A stretch of 64,000 nucleotides of DNA. Origin: Marsupella aquatica. Lineage: Eukaryota > Marchantiophyta. The notes below the pieces were generated by a model. That model saw only the letters and a list, made by a program, of their open reading frames with translations. It did no database searches and was not told the DNA's origin. Where the stretch lies: the NCBI GenBank assembly GCA_973895155.1, contig OZ316891.1, forward strand, positions 18,724,001-18,788,000, in the 5' to 3' direction. Position numbers and translations under genes: made by a program. Positions 21,113 to 35,700 of the stretch are shown piece after piece. Numbering within the stretch: the stretch's first letter is position 1; the number at the start of each line of letters is the position of its first letter.

Positions 21113-23854
21113 AGTGATATGTAATTCATCTAATTTATTTCGGACCCCATGAGAGGTCCCTTCCAAAATTCCTGGCACTAGAGTGTGCCACGTCAACAGC
21201 AACCGCAACAAACAAGACTTGTCAGTTTTGTGAATCGAACTTATAGTTTTCATTTGTGTTTGCGTCAATTTGGGTGTCAATTTTGGGACGCCATGCCGTA
21301 AAAAGAAATGTAAAAAAATTAGAAATGCAAAGAGCGAGACAGGTAAAATTGTCACTATGTAACCGTTTTAGTTACGCATCCATTTTTAAAAATTTGATTC
21401 AAAGATGTAAAAAGTATTTTTCATATAATAAACAATGATGAATAACTAACTTGATAGCTTCTTTGTTAATGGGTAATTGGCACATGGAGTAAGATTTTAG
21501 GCCTTCTGCAATTAAGGCAAACTGTCGGCTATGGTTGGATCTTGAAGTCAATAAACTGATACAATTCATTTGATCAAACATTGATGTGATTTCAACTGGA
21601 CTTGCCACCGATTGAATATTGACTCTCTTAGCTTGAGAATTTGGTTACGTGTAGCAAAAAGGCCTGATTTTGACATCTGTTTATGATAACCACGCTGTCA
21701 ACTTTGGCCTGCAAACCAAAGTATTCATGTGCCAGTTGAAAAAATGCCAAACTGCTCAGGCCGTCGCTGAATGGGTCCACAATGATTTCGTGACAAACTG
21801 TAATCTAAGCAATGCAAACTGTAAAATCTATCCTACTCGTCCAGCACAACATGAGGACCACCTTCCCTTCCTAATCAAACTTCTCTCTTCTTAAAGCTTA
21901 AGCTTTGCCCTTCTCCATTTGGTGAATAGTTAAGTCAATGTCATGGGGCTATTAACCTCTAATTCAAAATTTGCCAAAGTCAAACTTCAGTGAAATCTCC
22001 AGAATTCTCCAAAGTCAATCTTCAGTGAAAGTACATTGACAAATGGGGCAACAAATATTCTTGGCTAGTAGAAAGGTTAGGGTTCCTTGTTGAGAAAAGC
22101 AGATTTCTCAATTGATCTTGAGAAAGTAGTCTTCTCAAGTCAAAATTGAGTGCCCATGGCACTTTAGTTGTCTAATATACAGTCATCTAATTCCCAAATC
22201 TAACTTAAGTAAAAAAAACTGTGCCTTGGGTTTATTAATGTTCTAAAATTAGATAAAATATTTCATAGATCTTAAGTGTTTTAATGTCTCCAAGCAATAT
22301 GGACCTCATTAGCCTCTCAAATGTCAAGCTAAAAGCCTTTATTTTCCTTGTCATTATGAAGAAGATTGTAAAATGGATGAGGTAATTCTCTTATACTTTC
22401 ACTAAAATTTGTAAAACTATCTCATCATAATAATATGTGATGCCAGAGCATTTTGGACCATAATAGCTTCTCACAAGTTGAGTTAAAGCTAATATTACAT
22501 ACACTATTTTTTACTCCAAACAAGGCCTAAAAAATATATCCAGGGGGTACACAAACTAGTTTTATGATAAGAGAAGAAGGTAAATGTAAAGTATTTGCCA
22601 ATTAATTAATATATGTTCAGGAGATGTTTCACTGCAAACGTCGGGAATTAGAAGCCACAGACGATCGATGAAGGTAACAACAAATTCGGAAGTTATTTTC
22701 CGGCAATCAGAAGTGTTGGGTCGATCCGAACTGGCGGGATGATTTCTTCATGCCCTGGGGAAAAACAAATCTGGCGCGCGATGTGAAATGGAAGAATTTG
22801 TCTGCTTCTTGTATCGCTTTCGTGCTTCTCTTCACTCCTCATCGTCGGTGAATCGCTTCATTTTTCATCAGCAATCACTGATGTTAGTGGTTCTGCAACT
22901 CAACGGGATTGGAAAGCCTCTAGAGAATCTCCTCGGTCAATCGATAGAGTAAATGTGTGACAACAGAGCAGAACGGAGCACTGAACAGAAGGCCGGGCTC
23001 TCAATTATGCCGATCTAGGTTTTTGTTACTGGGCACACATCCTTTACAAAGATTGGGTAACCTTCTCGATTGAAATTGGGATACTGCAGTACTATTCAAT
23101 ACATTATTGAAGAGGCTATACCCAATCTAAATACATTATTGAAGAGGCTCAGTTGGAGAGACGTACTCAGCTCCCCAAACTTGAATTAGAGATGGCAGAC
23201 AGGGAGTCCAAATACTTTTGGCTTCGAAGTATATGAGAGCGATTCCAGTACATGAACATTCATAGTTTACAAATTAGGTAGATTCGTAGATAGGTCCGAA
23301 TAGAACTGGGCATCTGGGATACCAATGTTGTCTACTTTGCAACACCTCAGTGAGTGGCAATAAACTTCGCTACACACTTCATTTCTCTTTGAGCTCGCCC
23401 GATTGCTCTTCATCACCTTCCTGTCTTTGTAAAAGTGCAGTCAACCATCTGGCACAACCATCATGCGTGTAAATAATACCAATCCCTCGTTAGCCTTGTT
23501 TTTTTTCGAATGAAGAAGTAAGTTTTTAAACAACCATGGAACTAATTCGGCTTCAGTCGGTCTGGACTAAAGACAACCCGGTTATGTGTCCCCCGTTATT
23601 GGCAGTGCCATCCAACGTTGACGATTTACATTACGTCATCTTCAGCCCCATCGAGCAGGTCAATTCGGTAAGCTTCTGACTGTGTACAATCTCCGCCGTG
23701 TTCCTGTATGCTCCCAGTCTTCCATTTAACGATTCCTTTCTCTCCGTAAGAGTCAGAGATCCGCCGAAGCACGTTATCTGAGCAACTAAAGCATCTCGTG
23801 GAAAGGTCATCTTCTCGAGAATCAGGTTTCGGATTGAAATTTGAGTCACAAGAC

Positions 23855-25150
23855 TCATGACAAAGCCTTGAAAAACCTGACAGGCAGAGGCAGAGGGCTA
23901 CCAGGCCTAAGCAGCGGATATGACCAAAATGGAGTTTGCCAAGAAAGGAAAAATGCCACCCAAGCGAATCCTAGCACCCTCAGCCATAATGACGGCCTAT
24001 CATGGCGCGATCCAGCGGATCCTTTCTCAGCAAACATGCCGAAAACATACTGCACCGCATCTTCCACCATGATCCCAAGAGCCTGGACCGAGAAGAAGTA
24101 CACCGCAGAACTTTCCGCGATCGGCACTTGCATGAACCTGTCATTCTGGACGTGGATTAAACCAGACAGAACGAACGCGCAGAGAAGATTCGCATATCGT
24201 CCGAAGAGAGATTTTTTCGGTATACGGAGAATCTGATGCACGATGGCTGAGGAGTTGGACGTCAGGCTTTGTTGCAGTTCTTGGTGCCAGAAAGTGCTGC
24301 CACATATATGCCCCCACATCAGTTTCGGTAACTTTCGATACTTTTCCAAAGACAAAACGTTCGAACTAGTCTACAGTCAATCACGATTCTGCTTTGCTTA
24401 CCCCCAAAACCGCCTGATCGTGTATGCGTCGGAGATTGACCCGAAACGAGGTGGCCAGTCTGCGGGATTGCTAAGCAAAGATCCCACGGCGATAATTGAG
24501 AAGAGATCATACAATCCGGTTTGGACAGCATAAGACATGAACGAGAATATTCCTGTCAGGATCAATCTCTCCACAAACTCCTCAACTGTGATCTGTCCCG
24601 CAGCCACCCTGCCTAGTAGCGGTTCTTTCCTTTTGTTAAATATCTCCTGCAGGTCCTGGGCTGGCGTGCTTGTGAGCAAGTCCAGCAAAAGATACGTCAA
24701 CATAAAGCGTGTGGAGCGGAATAGCAAGAAATGCACCCGAGTAGGTACATAGTCAGGGCGTCTCGAGTCGAAATGCGGCACGTTTCTGACTTGGCGCGGC
24801 GTGCCTATCTTTCTCTTGTTGCTGATCGAATCCGCAGTCCACCGAATAACAGTCAGAAGCCCGGCATTGCCGTCCTCTGAGGATTTCTTGCTATCATAAT
24901 GCAATCGAGACAAACAAACGTGGTCGATGGCTTCTAGAGATAAGAGCACCCCGGAGTACATCCCGATAAAGCAATTCCACGAAGAATTTGTGCTGGCGCT
25001 AGGCGCAGTCAAGGTTGTCATGGCGCCAGAAGCGAGAATGAGGGAGACCATGAACGGTCGCAGGGGAGAGAGCGGCTGAAGAGATGCCAAGGTCCATCCG
25101 AGTAGAAGAAAGGTAGCCAGTCCCCACAGATATGGAGTGAGAGAGGCCAT
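23855..25150 (-). CDS. Wax-synthase-like membrane-bound O-acyltransferase (MBOAT_2)
   Basis: Two exons, 24402-25150 and 23855-24296, joined across GG|GTAAGC and GGCAG|C, give 396 residues. Joining recreates the family signature RRFWGTFWHQ (about residue 246), followed by GRYANLLCAFVLSGLIH, whose His (about residue 298) is the expected acyltransferase catalytic residue. Other landmarks are SNKRKIGTPRQVRNVPHF (about 110-127), LLLDLLTS, and WPPRFGSISDAYTIRRFWG just before the intron. Several hydrophobic helices run from the N-terminus (LWGLATFLLLGWTLA) to the end. Members transfer acyl or acetyl groups to alcohols in the endoplasmic reticulum; the substrate here is unknown. The IGTP, WPPRFGS-DAYT-R-FWG and SGLIH arrangement resembles fungal wax-synthase-domain acyltransferases more than plant wax synthases I know, which suggests horizontal transfer (inference). 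Confidence 0.85.
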
Positions 25151-26766
25151 CGTTGCGACCTCGCGTTGAGCAAACTAGCCTTAACATCAACACCTTGAAG
25201 AACCTCACCATAATCGGCGTTACTAGGGAGCAGGATGCGAAGAAGAGTCTATGAGATCCTCATGCTTGATCGGTGCTGTCCACAGCTCTTTTTTAAAGTC
25301 TTCTCGGAGTCTTCTTTCATACTTTTGAGAGGAGTGTGCCACAAGTCACATAAAGGCACTATTTTATTCAAAACAATGGAACTCTGTGTGGAAAACGACG
25401 GGACGTCGAGTGACGCGGAACGGACCTCTTCTTCCAACCCTGCCTGCCGTGTACTTCAAAATCATCACCGACTATGGAACGCGTAAGCCACGGTTGTGCA
25501 ATATTGCATCACTATGCAATTTCCCAACATCTCTTTGCAGCAAGCTCTGCTTGGAATTGTACTTCGACTCCACCCTAGGACCCCAAAGAAACTCTGCTGC
25601 ACCTCGAGTGAATCTGCCATGATTGTTCCCGGCAACTTATGATTATTTCACGGGTCCTGCGCACCTCTGGTGTACCAGTTATCGTGCCAAGCCTGGACAT
25701 GGCGAATCAGTGCTGGCATTTTAATCTTCTTGAGACGTTAGATCGTATCCATCGAACTGAAAGAAGCAGTGTATGTAACTCATCCAAAACGACTTCCGTC
25801 TCAATAGCAGTAACTTCTGGAAATGCTTCATGACAGTGAAACAATGCGAGGATTCTGAAGTTGCATCCAAAATGCCCCATGTGCTTGAACAGACCAAAGC
25901 ATCAAATTTGTCCGGTCAAAGAAACACAAGGTTATTGTACTACTGACGAAATGCGAGCTAGCACCAGCCAGCTGCATTTGCACTACGAGGATCAAATTGA
26001 AAGAGAGAGTGCATGAAACTCATCAAAAAAACTTCCGTCTCATAAGCAGTAACTTTTGAAAATGCTTTACGAGGGTGAAGCAAAGACAGGATTATGCAGT
26101 TGCATCCAAAATGCCCCATGTGCAGGGTGGTCATTACAACTAACCAAAAGCATAAAATTTCTCCGGTCAAAGCAACTCAAGGTTATTGTACTAATGAAAA
26201 AATGAGAGCTAGCATCAGCCAGCTGCATTTGCAAGCCTACAAGGATCTACAATCATATCGATCTAACTGAAAGACTATGTATGAAAAGCCTCATCGAACA
26301 GCCTTCCGCCTCACTAGCAGTAACTTGCTTTACGAGGGTGAAGCAAAGAGAGGATTCTGCAGTTTCCATCCAAAATGCCCCATGTGCTTGGGGGGTCATT
26401 ACAACTAACCAAAAGCATAAAAATTCTCCGGTAAAAGCAACACACGGTTATTGTACTGCTGAAAAAATGAGAGCTAGTATCGGGCAGCTGCTTTTGCAAG
26501 CTTACAAGGATCTACAATAAAGTTGGATCTACATTACTTACAAGGCCGATGACCCATCTATGGCCAAAAACCCAAGCCTGTTACAGCTTGTACTACTACT
26601 AACCCACATGAATGCTATCAAAGAATGAATAGAAGACGTTATTTCCTTCTATCGACATGTTTTCCCTCGATTGAGATCTATGGAAGAGCTTGTGATTGTA
26701 CAGATTGAAATTAGATACCTAATGTGACGGCTACCAACTGACTGCCAATGTCTTACTTGTCAAAAT
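25151..26766. other. Spacer between MBOAT and callose synthase
   Basis: The first about 590 bases should hold the promoter and 5' untranslated region of the minus-strand MBOAT; the last about 240 bases should hold the callose synthase 3' untranslated region. The middle is filled by a three-copy tandem repeat listed separately. No additional gene is supported. Confidence 0.5.
25740..26525 (+). repeat. Three-copy tandem repeat of about 240-265 bp
   Basis: Each unit contains in order CTTCCG-CTCA-TAGCAGTAAC, TGAAGCAA or TGAAACAA, CATCCAAAATGCCCCATGTG, CCGGT-AAAG, GGTTATTGTACT, ATG-GAGCTAG and CAGCTGC-TTTGCA. The shared CATCCAAAATGCCCCATGTG starts near 25864, 26103 and 26367. Copies have diverged by substitutions and small indels, and no open frame is conserved among the three. 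Confidence 0.85.
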
Positions 26767-29700
26767 CTAGACTATATCCTTCCCCGTCAAAATCTTGTTG
26801 ACATTTAGACCCCTGCTGAAAGCTTCGTTGAACAGTATCCTAGTCTGCATTGCCTGGAACCCTGGCAGCCATGAGAGAATCGCAACTGGAGTCATAACAA
26901 AAATGCCCATCGCCAACTCGTAAAGTCGTGCCACGGCGACCACGACTGGCCACACTGGAGTATTTTCCAAGAACGGCTTCCTCAGAACTTGACAAATCTG
27001 AAGCAGTCCCCATCCAGTAGGAATGAACGCTAGCATGCTGGTGAATATGTCCCAGATGGAGAAATTCGTGAAAACAAACAACAGCACAACAGACAATGCC
27101 AGCAGCACTATGACCAAAGCTTGAATGCTCCGGTACTTTAAGTGTTGCTTCGCACCGTATTTAGTATTGGCATATCCTAACACCAAATTAACCACCCCAG
27201 CAGCAAATATGTACGTCCAGGATATAAGATACACGATAATGCTGGTGCTTCCATTAGAGATCTTCAGGCGATAAACAATCCCATACTGAAAGAAAAAGAA
27301 CCGGAGATCTAAGACGATCTCCATCACTTTCCCCCAGAAGCCTGTTGAGTTGAAGTGCTCCTGTTCTTCATCCCACCATTTATGCCAGCTCTCAGTGGCC
27401 TGTACAAATACCCCACCTTTGTACCATATCCAGGTCATGAAGTCATCAAAATCCTCCACAGTTTTCAGCCAGTCAAACCCGGATGGATTGAACAAAAAGG
27501 GCGCTAATATCCAAGTGATTCCCAAGAACCAGCAGGAGATAGTCGTGAGAATATAAACAACTGTTGTCTTGCTTGCACCATATGCCTGGTAAACAATGAG
27601 CAAGAAAATGATCTCAACTCCCTTGATAAAATGGCTCCGTGCATATAGTCTGTAATTCGCACTGAATTTTTCGTGCCTTACAACAAATCCACGTCCTGTA
27701 GCCCGGTACTTGGCACCACCGTGAAGTATTGTCCGGCCGAAGTAGTGAGCTCTAGTACCCATGGAGAAAGTGAAGAAAACGGATGCAAGTTGAAGCTGCA
27801 TAGTAAGAAACTCCCAGATAGCACTGAGAAACCCTTTCTCCAGAGAGTTTTCCACGATCATGGGTAGAGCCGTCAGTATTCCAATCTGAACCAGAAACTG
27901 TTGATTCAGTGCCGCTGAAAGTGCAGTGTTTGACTTAGAGCTACCAGAGATAGAATCCTCAATACCACTCACAGACAAGTAAACTCGACCCCAAAGATAC
28001 GCATAGACTGTAAGCACTATTAACATGTTATTGACGAAAAACCCCGTCGTCGTATAGTAGACCGAAAGCATTCTGAAGAAGTCAAGCCGATGACCAAGAC
28101 GATATACGTCTCGGCTCAGCATTTGTTCCCCATTTCCACTCGCCACTTTAGCTTCAAACATTGATATTTGATTTAGACCAACATCACGACCCTTGCCCAC
28201 CTGAAAGGAGCAACCAGAAAAGACTTCCAAGATTCAGTAAAGATGCTCGACAATAAGTTTCTGTAGATGTGCTGGTTGCAATTTCCCAAGTATGCCATCA
28301 CATACCCTTGGCCTTGCTCTTGTATCTAGGAGTAAACAAGACAATTGAACGACAAGAATTTTCACTACCTTTCAAGTTAACGTCTCTAGCCTGATACATA
28401 CATATACCAAAAAATACTTGCACAGCCATACTCCGAAATCCTACTTACCTAAACCAAAAATATGTGAAAAGATTTACCTGTATGTATTCATGGTGCGTAA
28501 CAGTGCCTCCCCGCAAAGTGCAGTTAAAACCAGCAAAAATATCTTCACTGATATTGATCACTCTAGAAGCCTTGCTCAAACCGCCTCGAGTCATAAACCA
28601 TAAGCGATCAAACACATCAGGGTGACCATAATGCATTCGAACTTTCAGGGGATTTGCAAGAACTCGTTGTCCAAGTGTAACAAAGCTTGTTTCTTGGGCA
28701 GACATGAACGATGCGAGAGAGGAGACTGCGCCTGTGAATACGTGCTCACGGACACCGAGAATAGTGGGCTTTCGAATGCCGTGGTGTCGGTCAAATTCTT
28801 GCAGCAAATTACGTACTTTTAGAGCTTCCTCAAAATAGTTTTCCTGAACACCACAGGAAGGAGAACATGTTACTACATCGAAACCTTAGAAGAAATTATT
28901 TTCAAACACAACGTTGGATCTGCATCAGCTGAAATTTTCCTGAAGCTCAGCTTATGTTGCGTTTAGAACCGAACCATTATGCCCTCTCTGCACAAACACG
29001 AGTTCCAACGACAAATGCACACCTGATTCATGTCGATCGTCTGAACTGCATCACCCCTGGTAAAGATTAAGGCATGATTTTGATTCTCTGGCTTCCCTTC
29101 GCCCAATTTGAGCGGACCAGGTAATTGTACCCTGTAAATCTCTACTTCCCTCTGGAGTTCTTGATCATACTTGATCAAAACAGAGTAATATCTCTTAGGC
29201 TCACCCCTTTCCCCAGCGACTTCGTCTACATATGCCACACGCAATGCCTCATAAGTCTTCATTAAATGCAATATGTCTGCTGCCTGTTGCTCTCCATTCC
29301 TCTTCTGGTCACCATATATTTGACATGCTACTACATAGGTAAACTTCATTGAAGCAGTTGCTCTGTCTTGATCTGCATGATGGCCATCGTACATTTCGAG
29401 TTCGTGGAAGCTTTTTCGACTGCTACGGTCATATCCGTAGGAAGAGTGCCTGGATAACCCATTTGCCACTTCCAAATCTAAGCCACTGGTGGTTCTCGAT
29501 AAAAGCTCTTTGTAACCATCAATATCAACCTCAGATGCAGCATCGAGGAAAGCCAGCTTCTGCAGTGCCCTGAAATGCAACGATGAACAACAGTGGCAAG
29601 CGTTTCTATTAGTTGAGTGATAGGTAAGATATGCACTTCGCATGTGCCGGGTCTGCTACAAAGACAGGACATACATGATTATCCTAACATATTAAATCAG

Positions 29701-32700
29701 CCCAAGGTACAACACCGATGTTGATGCCTTCTAATACCCAAGTGTCTATTGACCATCTTGACATGGCCAACCCATCTGTAGGACAGCACCGACATAAGGT
29801 ATGTAAAGGATTGATGGAGGAAATAATTGTGCCTATCAAGTCTGAACAAAGGGTTCTACAGAACGTAACTGTACGTGTATGTATCCCGATCTTTATAGTG
29901 GTTTGCAGGACCAGAAAGGAGAAAGGGCGTGCACACGAGGGCTCCGTTATAAATCTAAAAGCAGTCCAACAATGGTCTGAAATGAAGTGAGAACTTTCTA
30001 TAAATGCACTGGTTGGGGACTGACGACCAAAATGTAAGGTACCCAGTAGCTGTCCAAAATCTTTTAGATCCTTCAAAGTGGATCCAGTATTTGCCTGGAA
30101 GAGTTCAACAACCAAGTAATAAGCCGAGCCTGCAAAGGAGATAAAGAACTTACCTATGGTTGTACATCATCCCACGGACAGTCCGTGCAAGTGTTTGTCC
30201 ACGGTATGAAGCCCACATGCGCAGTTCCAGTCCATCGTCCACCTCCCACATTTTCTTCTCCCACGTTTTCATCTCCGTACCAGTGATGCCTCGACGAGCC
30301 ATGCGTTCTCGGAAGAACTCCCAGTCATCTGGTTAAATTTGATGAAAATTACAACTAAGTCACACATGCCGCTCATACGACCCAACATCAAGGATAAAAG
30401 GATCAGACAATGAGTCCTCCTCATTACAAGTTCAGCTGGACATATCACCCACTAAGGATGCAGAATTTGTGAGAAAGCTTGGGGCACAACCTGGGAAGAT
30501 TTTCTGAAGATAGAACAGAGTCGTCACACCATCTTCGTTCCCAATGTTTAGCTGTTTCTTGTTATACAGAACATCCTCGTTATAGTATGGTGTCAGAACA
30601 CTGAAAGCAAGCATCTTCTCCACCTGCAGATCCATCCAAGAAGAACCAACTCCATTAATATAGCCGTAAATAGTGGATCGAAAATTTGCGCAGTTCCAAA
30701 ATTCAAATAATTACAGGAAGTTTCAATAGAGTTGAATTAAATAAAACGTGGTGACTTGGAGATAGGCAAAACTGGATCGAATCAAAAGAACTGTTATCGG
30801 GACAAAGGTAGAGACTACTAGGCCAAACTCTGCGACACACAAACTGAGGAGAGAGCCAACCTGTGGAGCTCGGGGCATAGTCATAAAGAGGGAATTGCTG
30901 AAGAAAGACATCCGACGCCTTGCCTCGAGACTTCTGGGCACATTCAAGAAGGCTACTTTTGTACTCATGGTTGTGCTCAACCTCTTCAATTGATAGAAAA
31001 ATCTGCCGTCCTCCTCAACTACAGGGAGTTCCACTGCATCGACAAATAACAGTGACCCAGACTTGGAAGCTAGATCTCTGAATTTTATTTTAGTATTTTT
31101 ATCTTTCGGAAAATCGCGGTTCAGCACCTCGTACAAGTCTTGCAACGCAGCAACTACCTGGAGCAAGACAGATTAGCGTAATGAGGAACAACTCCCAATT
31201 TCTAATAGTAATTCCTGTTATTACCCTTATGAGCCAATAAATGTCTTACCAGCCTTTACATGGCTGTAAAGAGAAAGTAAGAGAAACAAAAACGACTGGA
31301 ACTGAAAAGTAATAAACGAATAATGAAAGATACCTTATGAACCTCATTCATAAGTGGCCGCGCCAGGAGAACGTTAATCAACTTCATCAGACGATCATGA
31401 ACATCAGGGAGGACCTTTAGCTTGAAGGTCTTCATAAATCTTTCTTGACGGATCGAGTCATCAATTTCTTTAAAAATAACCGGAAATATATAGTAATCCT
31501 CACTGTTCTCTCGTATAATTCGCGAAAGCACATGCTTCAGACTTTCATAGGATTCAATGACTGCACATCTCCTGTATTCACTGCTGCATATTCTCCTCCA
31601 CAACCAATGATCACTATGATACCAGTGATGTAGTGGATCACAATAACCGAGAGCAATAAGAAGCTGCACATACACGTGAGCATTTTTAGAACACACTTGT
31701 AATAGCAATCTAGCAGAAACCCTCATTCCACCCTGGGCATCATAATGGTCCCAGCTGTTCTCCTTACCAATTGCACTATAAACCAAAGCAACGCTGCCTT
31801 ATCCTGGAGAATAGACCTAGACGTACCTCATTTGAAAGTAAAATTGATGGCCACTGAGTAACTGATATATTCCATCCAGTAGACGGCATCTCGAGAAGCT
31901 CTACCTCCCTGCATGGAAATATCCAACCGCACCAGACCAATTAACGCCTCGAGCTTCTAGATGTTCCACGGTTCCGAAAAAAGGACAACATCGATGAAGA
32001 AGTTCTCCATGGTGACCCTCTTTGTACACACAGTACGGACAGTTGCAAAAACAGAAGTCTAGCTCATATTAAATACGAGGCACATAGATTGGAAGACTAT
32101 CGACTTCCGAATTTGAAACAAACCACGGTCAAATGTGAAGTAAAACGATACGTACTCATCACCGACTATGTCCTCTTCCCTGAATATTCCAATTATCTCA
32201 TTCCAGACATGCTTGAATTTTCCAACTTCCATACTCTTTGCTCCTTCTTTCTGCAACATGACATACGATCAGTTTATATCCGCACTGCTGCTCTAACAAA
32301 AAATCGGGGTAAGCCTGTTAGATCTTGCTACTGATGAAGTGCCGTAAGAAATACCTCCTTGACCTTGTGGACACCATAGCGCAGCTTTCCTCGCCTCACA
32401 ACATCCTTCACTCTTCCCCACCAAGTAAAAAATGGTCTGCAGATACATATAATGAGGCAACGAATAAGCGGTGGGACAATAAGCACAACCGGGATCCACC
32501 GAGATCAACCAAGGTTATCCGATACAAGCATGGAGGACCAACTTCTTGTCTAAAGCAAAAGGATGTGTGATCATATCACATACTTTTGTGGCAATAGCCC
32601 TTCCTCTGGCATAAGATTGAAGGACACTGCACTGGGGAAAAACCGAAATCGTGCCTTCATTTGTTGAGAATTTCTGATCTGCAGAACGACAAACCGGCAC

Positions 32701-35700
32701 ACATTAATGACAATTCCAAATGACGTCCTTGCCCAATTCGAGGTAGAACTAGCCAACAGAGTGGAACACTTTCATGACGCCAAGAAACGTCATCAATAGG
32801 GAGTACATCTGCTGAGCTGTCCAGGAAAACAAACCGACTAACGTACAGTCGAGCCCTTTGTAAAATGGACTCCCAAGAGCCAGTAACTGATTTTGAAAAT
32901 ATAAAGTCTCAAAAACAGGAAGGTATGGCGTACCTCTCCAAGATGTGCCAGTAAACCCCCCAGTGCTCCAACAAGGGCAGAAAAAAGAGAGTACCAGATC
33001 TGTATATCCATGAAGTATATCTGCAGAAAACATGACCATAGTCAAAATTCCCGGCCCACCGTGACCCTTGCGTCTTCATGGACCAATTGTCTGATAACTT
33101 GGGTTGCAACGTTCATTCGACTTAGAGACGGATAAACTCTTCAAAGACAGACATTGCAGATTGTAACTATACGACGAAATTAAACCAAACGGCAAATTGC
33201 CACAGGTAAACTATAATAGATTACGATGTAGATTGTACCAAGATCACAGGAGCCCACGTAAAGACTACGGCTGTTCGATTTGCTGCACAACGGACCATGC
33301 CATGAAGTCACACATCAGAAGAAATGAGCATTCTGCCTCGCACAAAAACAATACAGATCCCCACGCTCATAATCAGATAATAATCGCAGTGGATGACGTT
33401 AGCTCGAAGTGGATTTAAGACTACATACCTCCCTTAAAGAACTGATGCCATTTATAATGAATAGAACCATCTGGAATGCTCAGGGTACTCCTTGTCGGTT
33501 TCACTAAAGGTAGAATCTGACAGAGGACATAAGAAACATCACGCCAGTCAGCAAACAGTAAGAGCATGGCAAGTATGTTTCAGTTACACACTTGACAGCT
33601 TGAAAACTCAAAGTTCAAAAGAAGCTAACGTCAAGACAAGACAATTTTTCAGATATTTCAGACAGGACAACCCATGATAGAAAAAGCAACAAAAGTGTCT
33701 GGCCCGAATACAAAACCCCGAATTATAGACATTATTGGACCTTGATGATATAACATAGAGACAAGAACATTTCCAAAAATTCTCTTCGGATCACAGGAAA
33801 ATGGAGATAACTTCATTATCCCACCTGCAAAAAGTAGCTGAAGAAGATTTTTGCTGCAAGAACTAATATCCAGAACAGCGTATACCTGGAACCATCAGTC
33901 GCATATTGATCCGTTTAGGTGTATTCAATCTCAAGGAGGGGTTTAGAAACTCAAAGCAACTATCAACACAGTACGAGTCACTAACAGTACAGTAATGGTT
34001 CCGCCAACGGGTGATGTCCTCGTTACCTTTTCTTTCTTACTTACATTCTGGAAGTTTTATACTAATGTGTCCACCTCAACAACGACACATAGAAAGCAAA
34101 GCTATTTGCACAGAAACCAAAGTCAAAGCACTCGAGTGGGCAGGAAGTCTTTCAAAGGTTATCATACAAGCAAGGTCCAGTTACAGCATCAATACTCACT
34201 TAATATTATCAAATAACCCCTCTCGCAGACCGCGTCCAACAAAAATACGTCTCTGCAACCAGTATAAAAGTTCTCAGAAACTTCGGCTAGATATTCTTCC
34301 TCCAATCAGAATCTTCAAACACAGCTATCCTTTCAATCTAAACTGACTGGTTTCTCTAGCTTAACACGTACCTCAAACCACCATGTTAGAAGTGTGATAA
34401 TTCTCCAGTCTGATGTTTCGAGGGCATTCCGAACCCATGGAATAATGAAAAGCACCAAAGCTAGAACTTCTGGTGAGATAAACACTCCGGCCAGACCCAG
34501 ATACACGAATAGGCGCTGTAATGCAGAGTGTGTCCAGCTTCCAGCGCGGTCTCGCTCAGACCACATGCGACTAATCGCAGTATCAAATCAAATCACAAAG
34601 AGTTAATACATCTTTACCAAACAATTGTTTTCTCCGTCATTTGTCAAAAATAACACAAAAACATCTTACAGGTAACGCGTCTATCCTTTGATCTCATTGA
34701 AAACGAAGTCCAAACTACTAGACATTCTCTGGATCGAGTGGTCATCACAGATAAAGGACCGTTGTACAAACTTGAAGGGAATCGGAAACAGACCTGTAGT
34801 AGACAGCGAAGACGACCACCCAAACACTTGCCGCAACTAATTTCAGGGTCATTCGGAGTCCAACCCTAAGAGTTCCCAAAGAGATAAGGCTATACTCCAT
34901 TCCAAAGTCCAAGAAAGCTGCAATACCACCGACCACATTCATGCGAATACATCCCACTAATGGCGAGCAAGAAAGAGCGAAACCTCTAGGATCGAAAAAA
35001 ATGTGAGTTGGACAATAAAACGATAAGAATTTTCTGCGAAACAAGCACAGATGCCAAGATCCAAAACATTGCATTCCGAAGTTTTACGTGAAATATTACA
35101 ATATTCTAAACCCGTGGACAACCACAAGAAAATTGTACAGACCACCAAATGAGAGCGATAGTGTTCCAATTCATAAAGTTAAGACACTCGCATGACCCTT
35201 GTCCAAGCAAGCTCTACATGATGAACAAGATGAGATAAAGCTCAGTGCTATAAGACAGACAAGACGTGGATTTATGAGAGCTTCACTGAATCATGCTACT
35301 TTTTTCACCTTAGGCCTGGCTGATGCCCTTAACTAAGCTCCAAAAAGTAAATAGACACCTTACAGGTACAGTAAACAAGATCATTTACTATCCACCCAAA
35401 ATCGCAACGATTTGCAAGAAACAAGCAACAAAAATCTTACCTTGCAGTACTCGAAGCCCTGCCCACGTAATAAATATGGTCAAGGCTTTAGCCTGTGAAT
35501 CTCGTTGTGACAGCACTTTCCAGGGTAGTTTATCACTTTCTCCTGTTCTTTTAGCCTTGCCTTCAAAGGCTACAATAATCATCAACTGCCCGAACAACAA
35601 CACAAAGAGTTGGCATTGTCAGCACAGTACACATGCCCAAGCTAACTCGAGTCCCACGGCCTGGGAAATTCAAAGATTGCCTTCAGAAGGTTTTCCTTCC

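Larger units (their letters stand above)
18920..23854. other. Long gene-poor spacer with several local duplications
   Basis: Apart from the repeats listed separately (19344-19560, 19765-20125, 20985-21112) I find no supported gene. AT-rich sequence dominates 21.2-22.6 kb. Open frames such as 20894-21355 (-) arise from the tandem repeat there. Two stretches, 20560-20625 and 20815-20870, contain tRNA B-box-like motifs (GGTTTGAGACCCC and GGTTCGACTGCCC) but no foldable tRNA. Confidence 0.5.

Noticed and set aside
24243-24533. 96-residue plus-strand frame
   Set aside because: Antisense to the MBOAT exons and its intron, with no family features.
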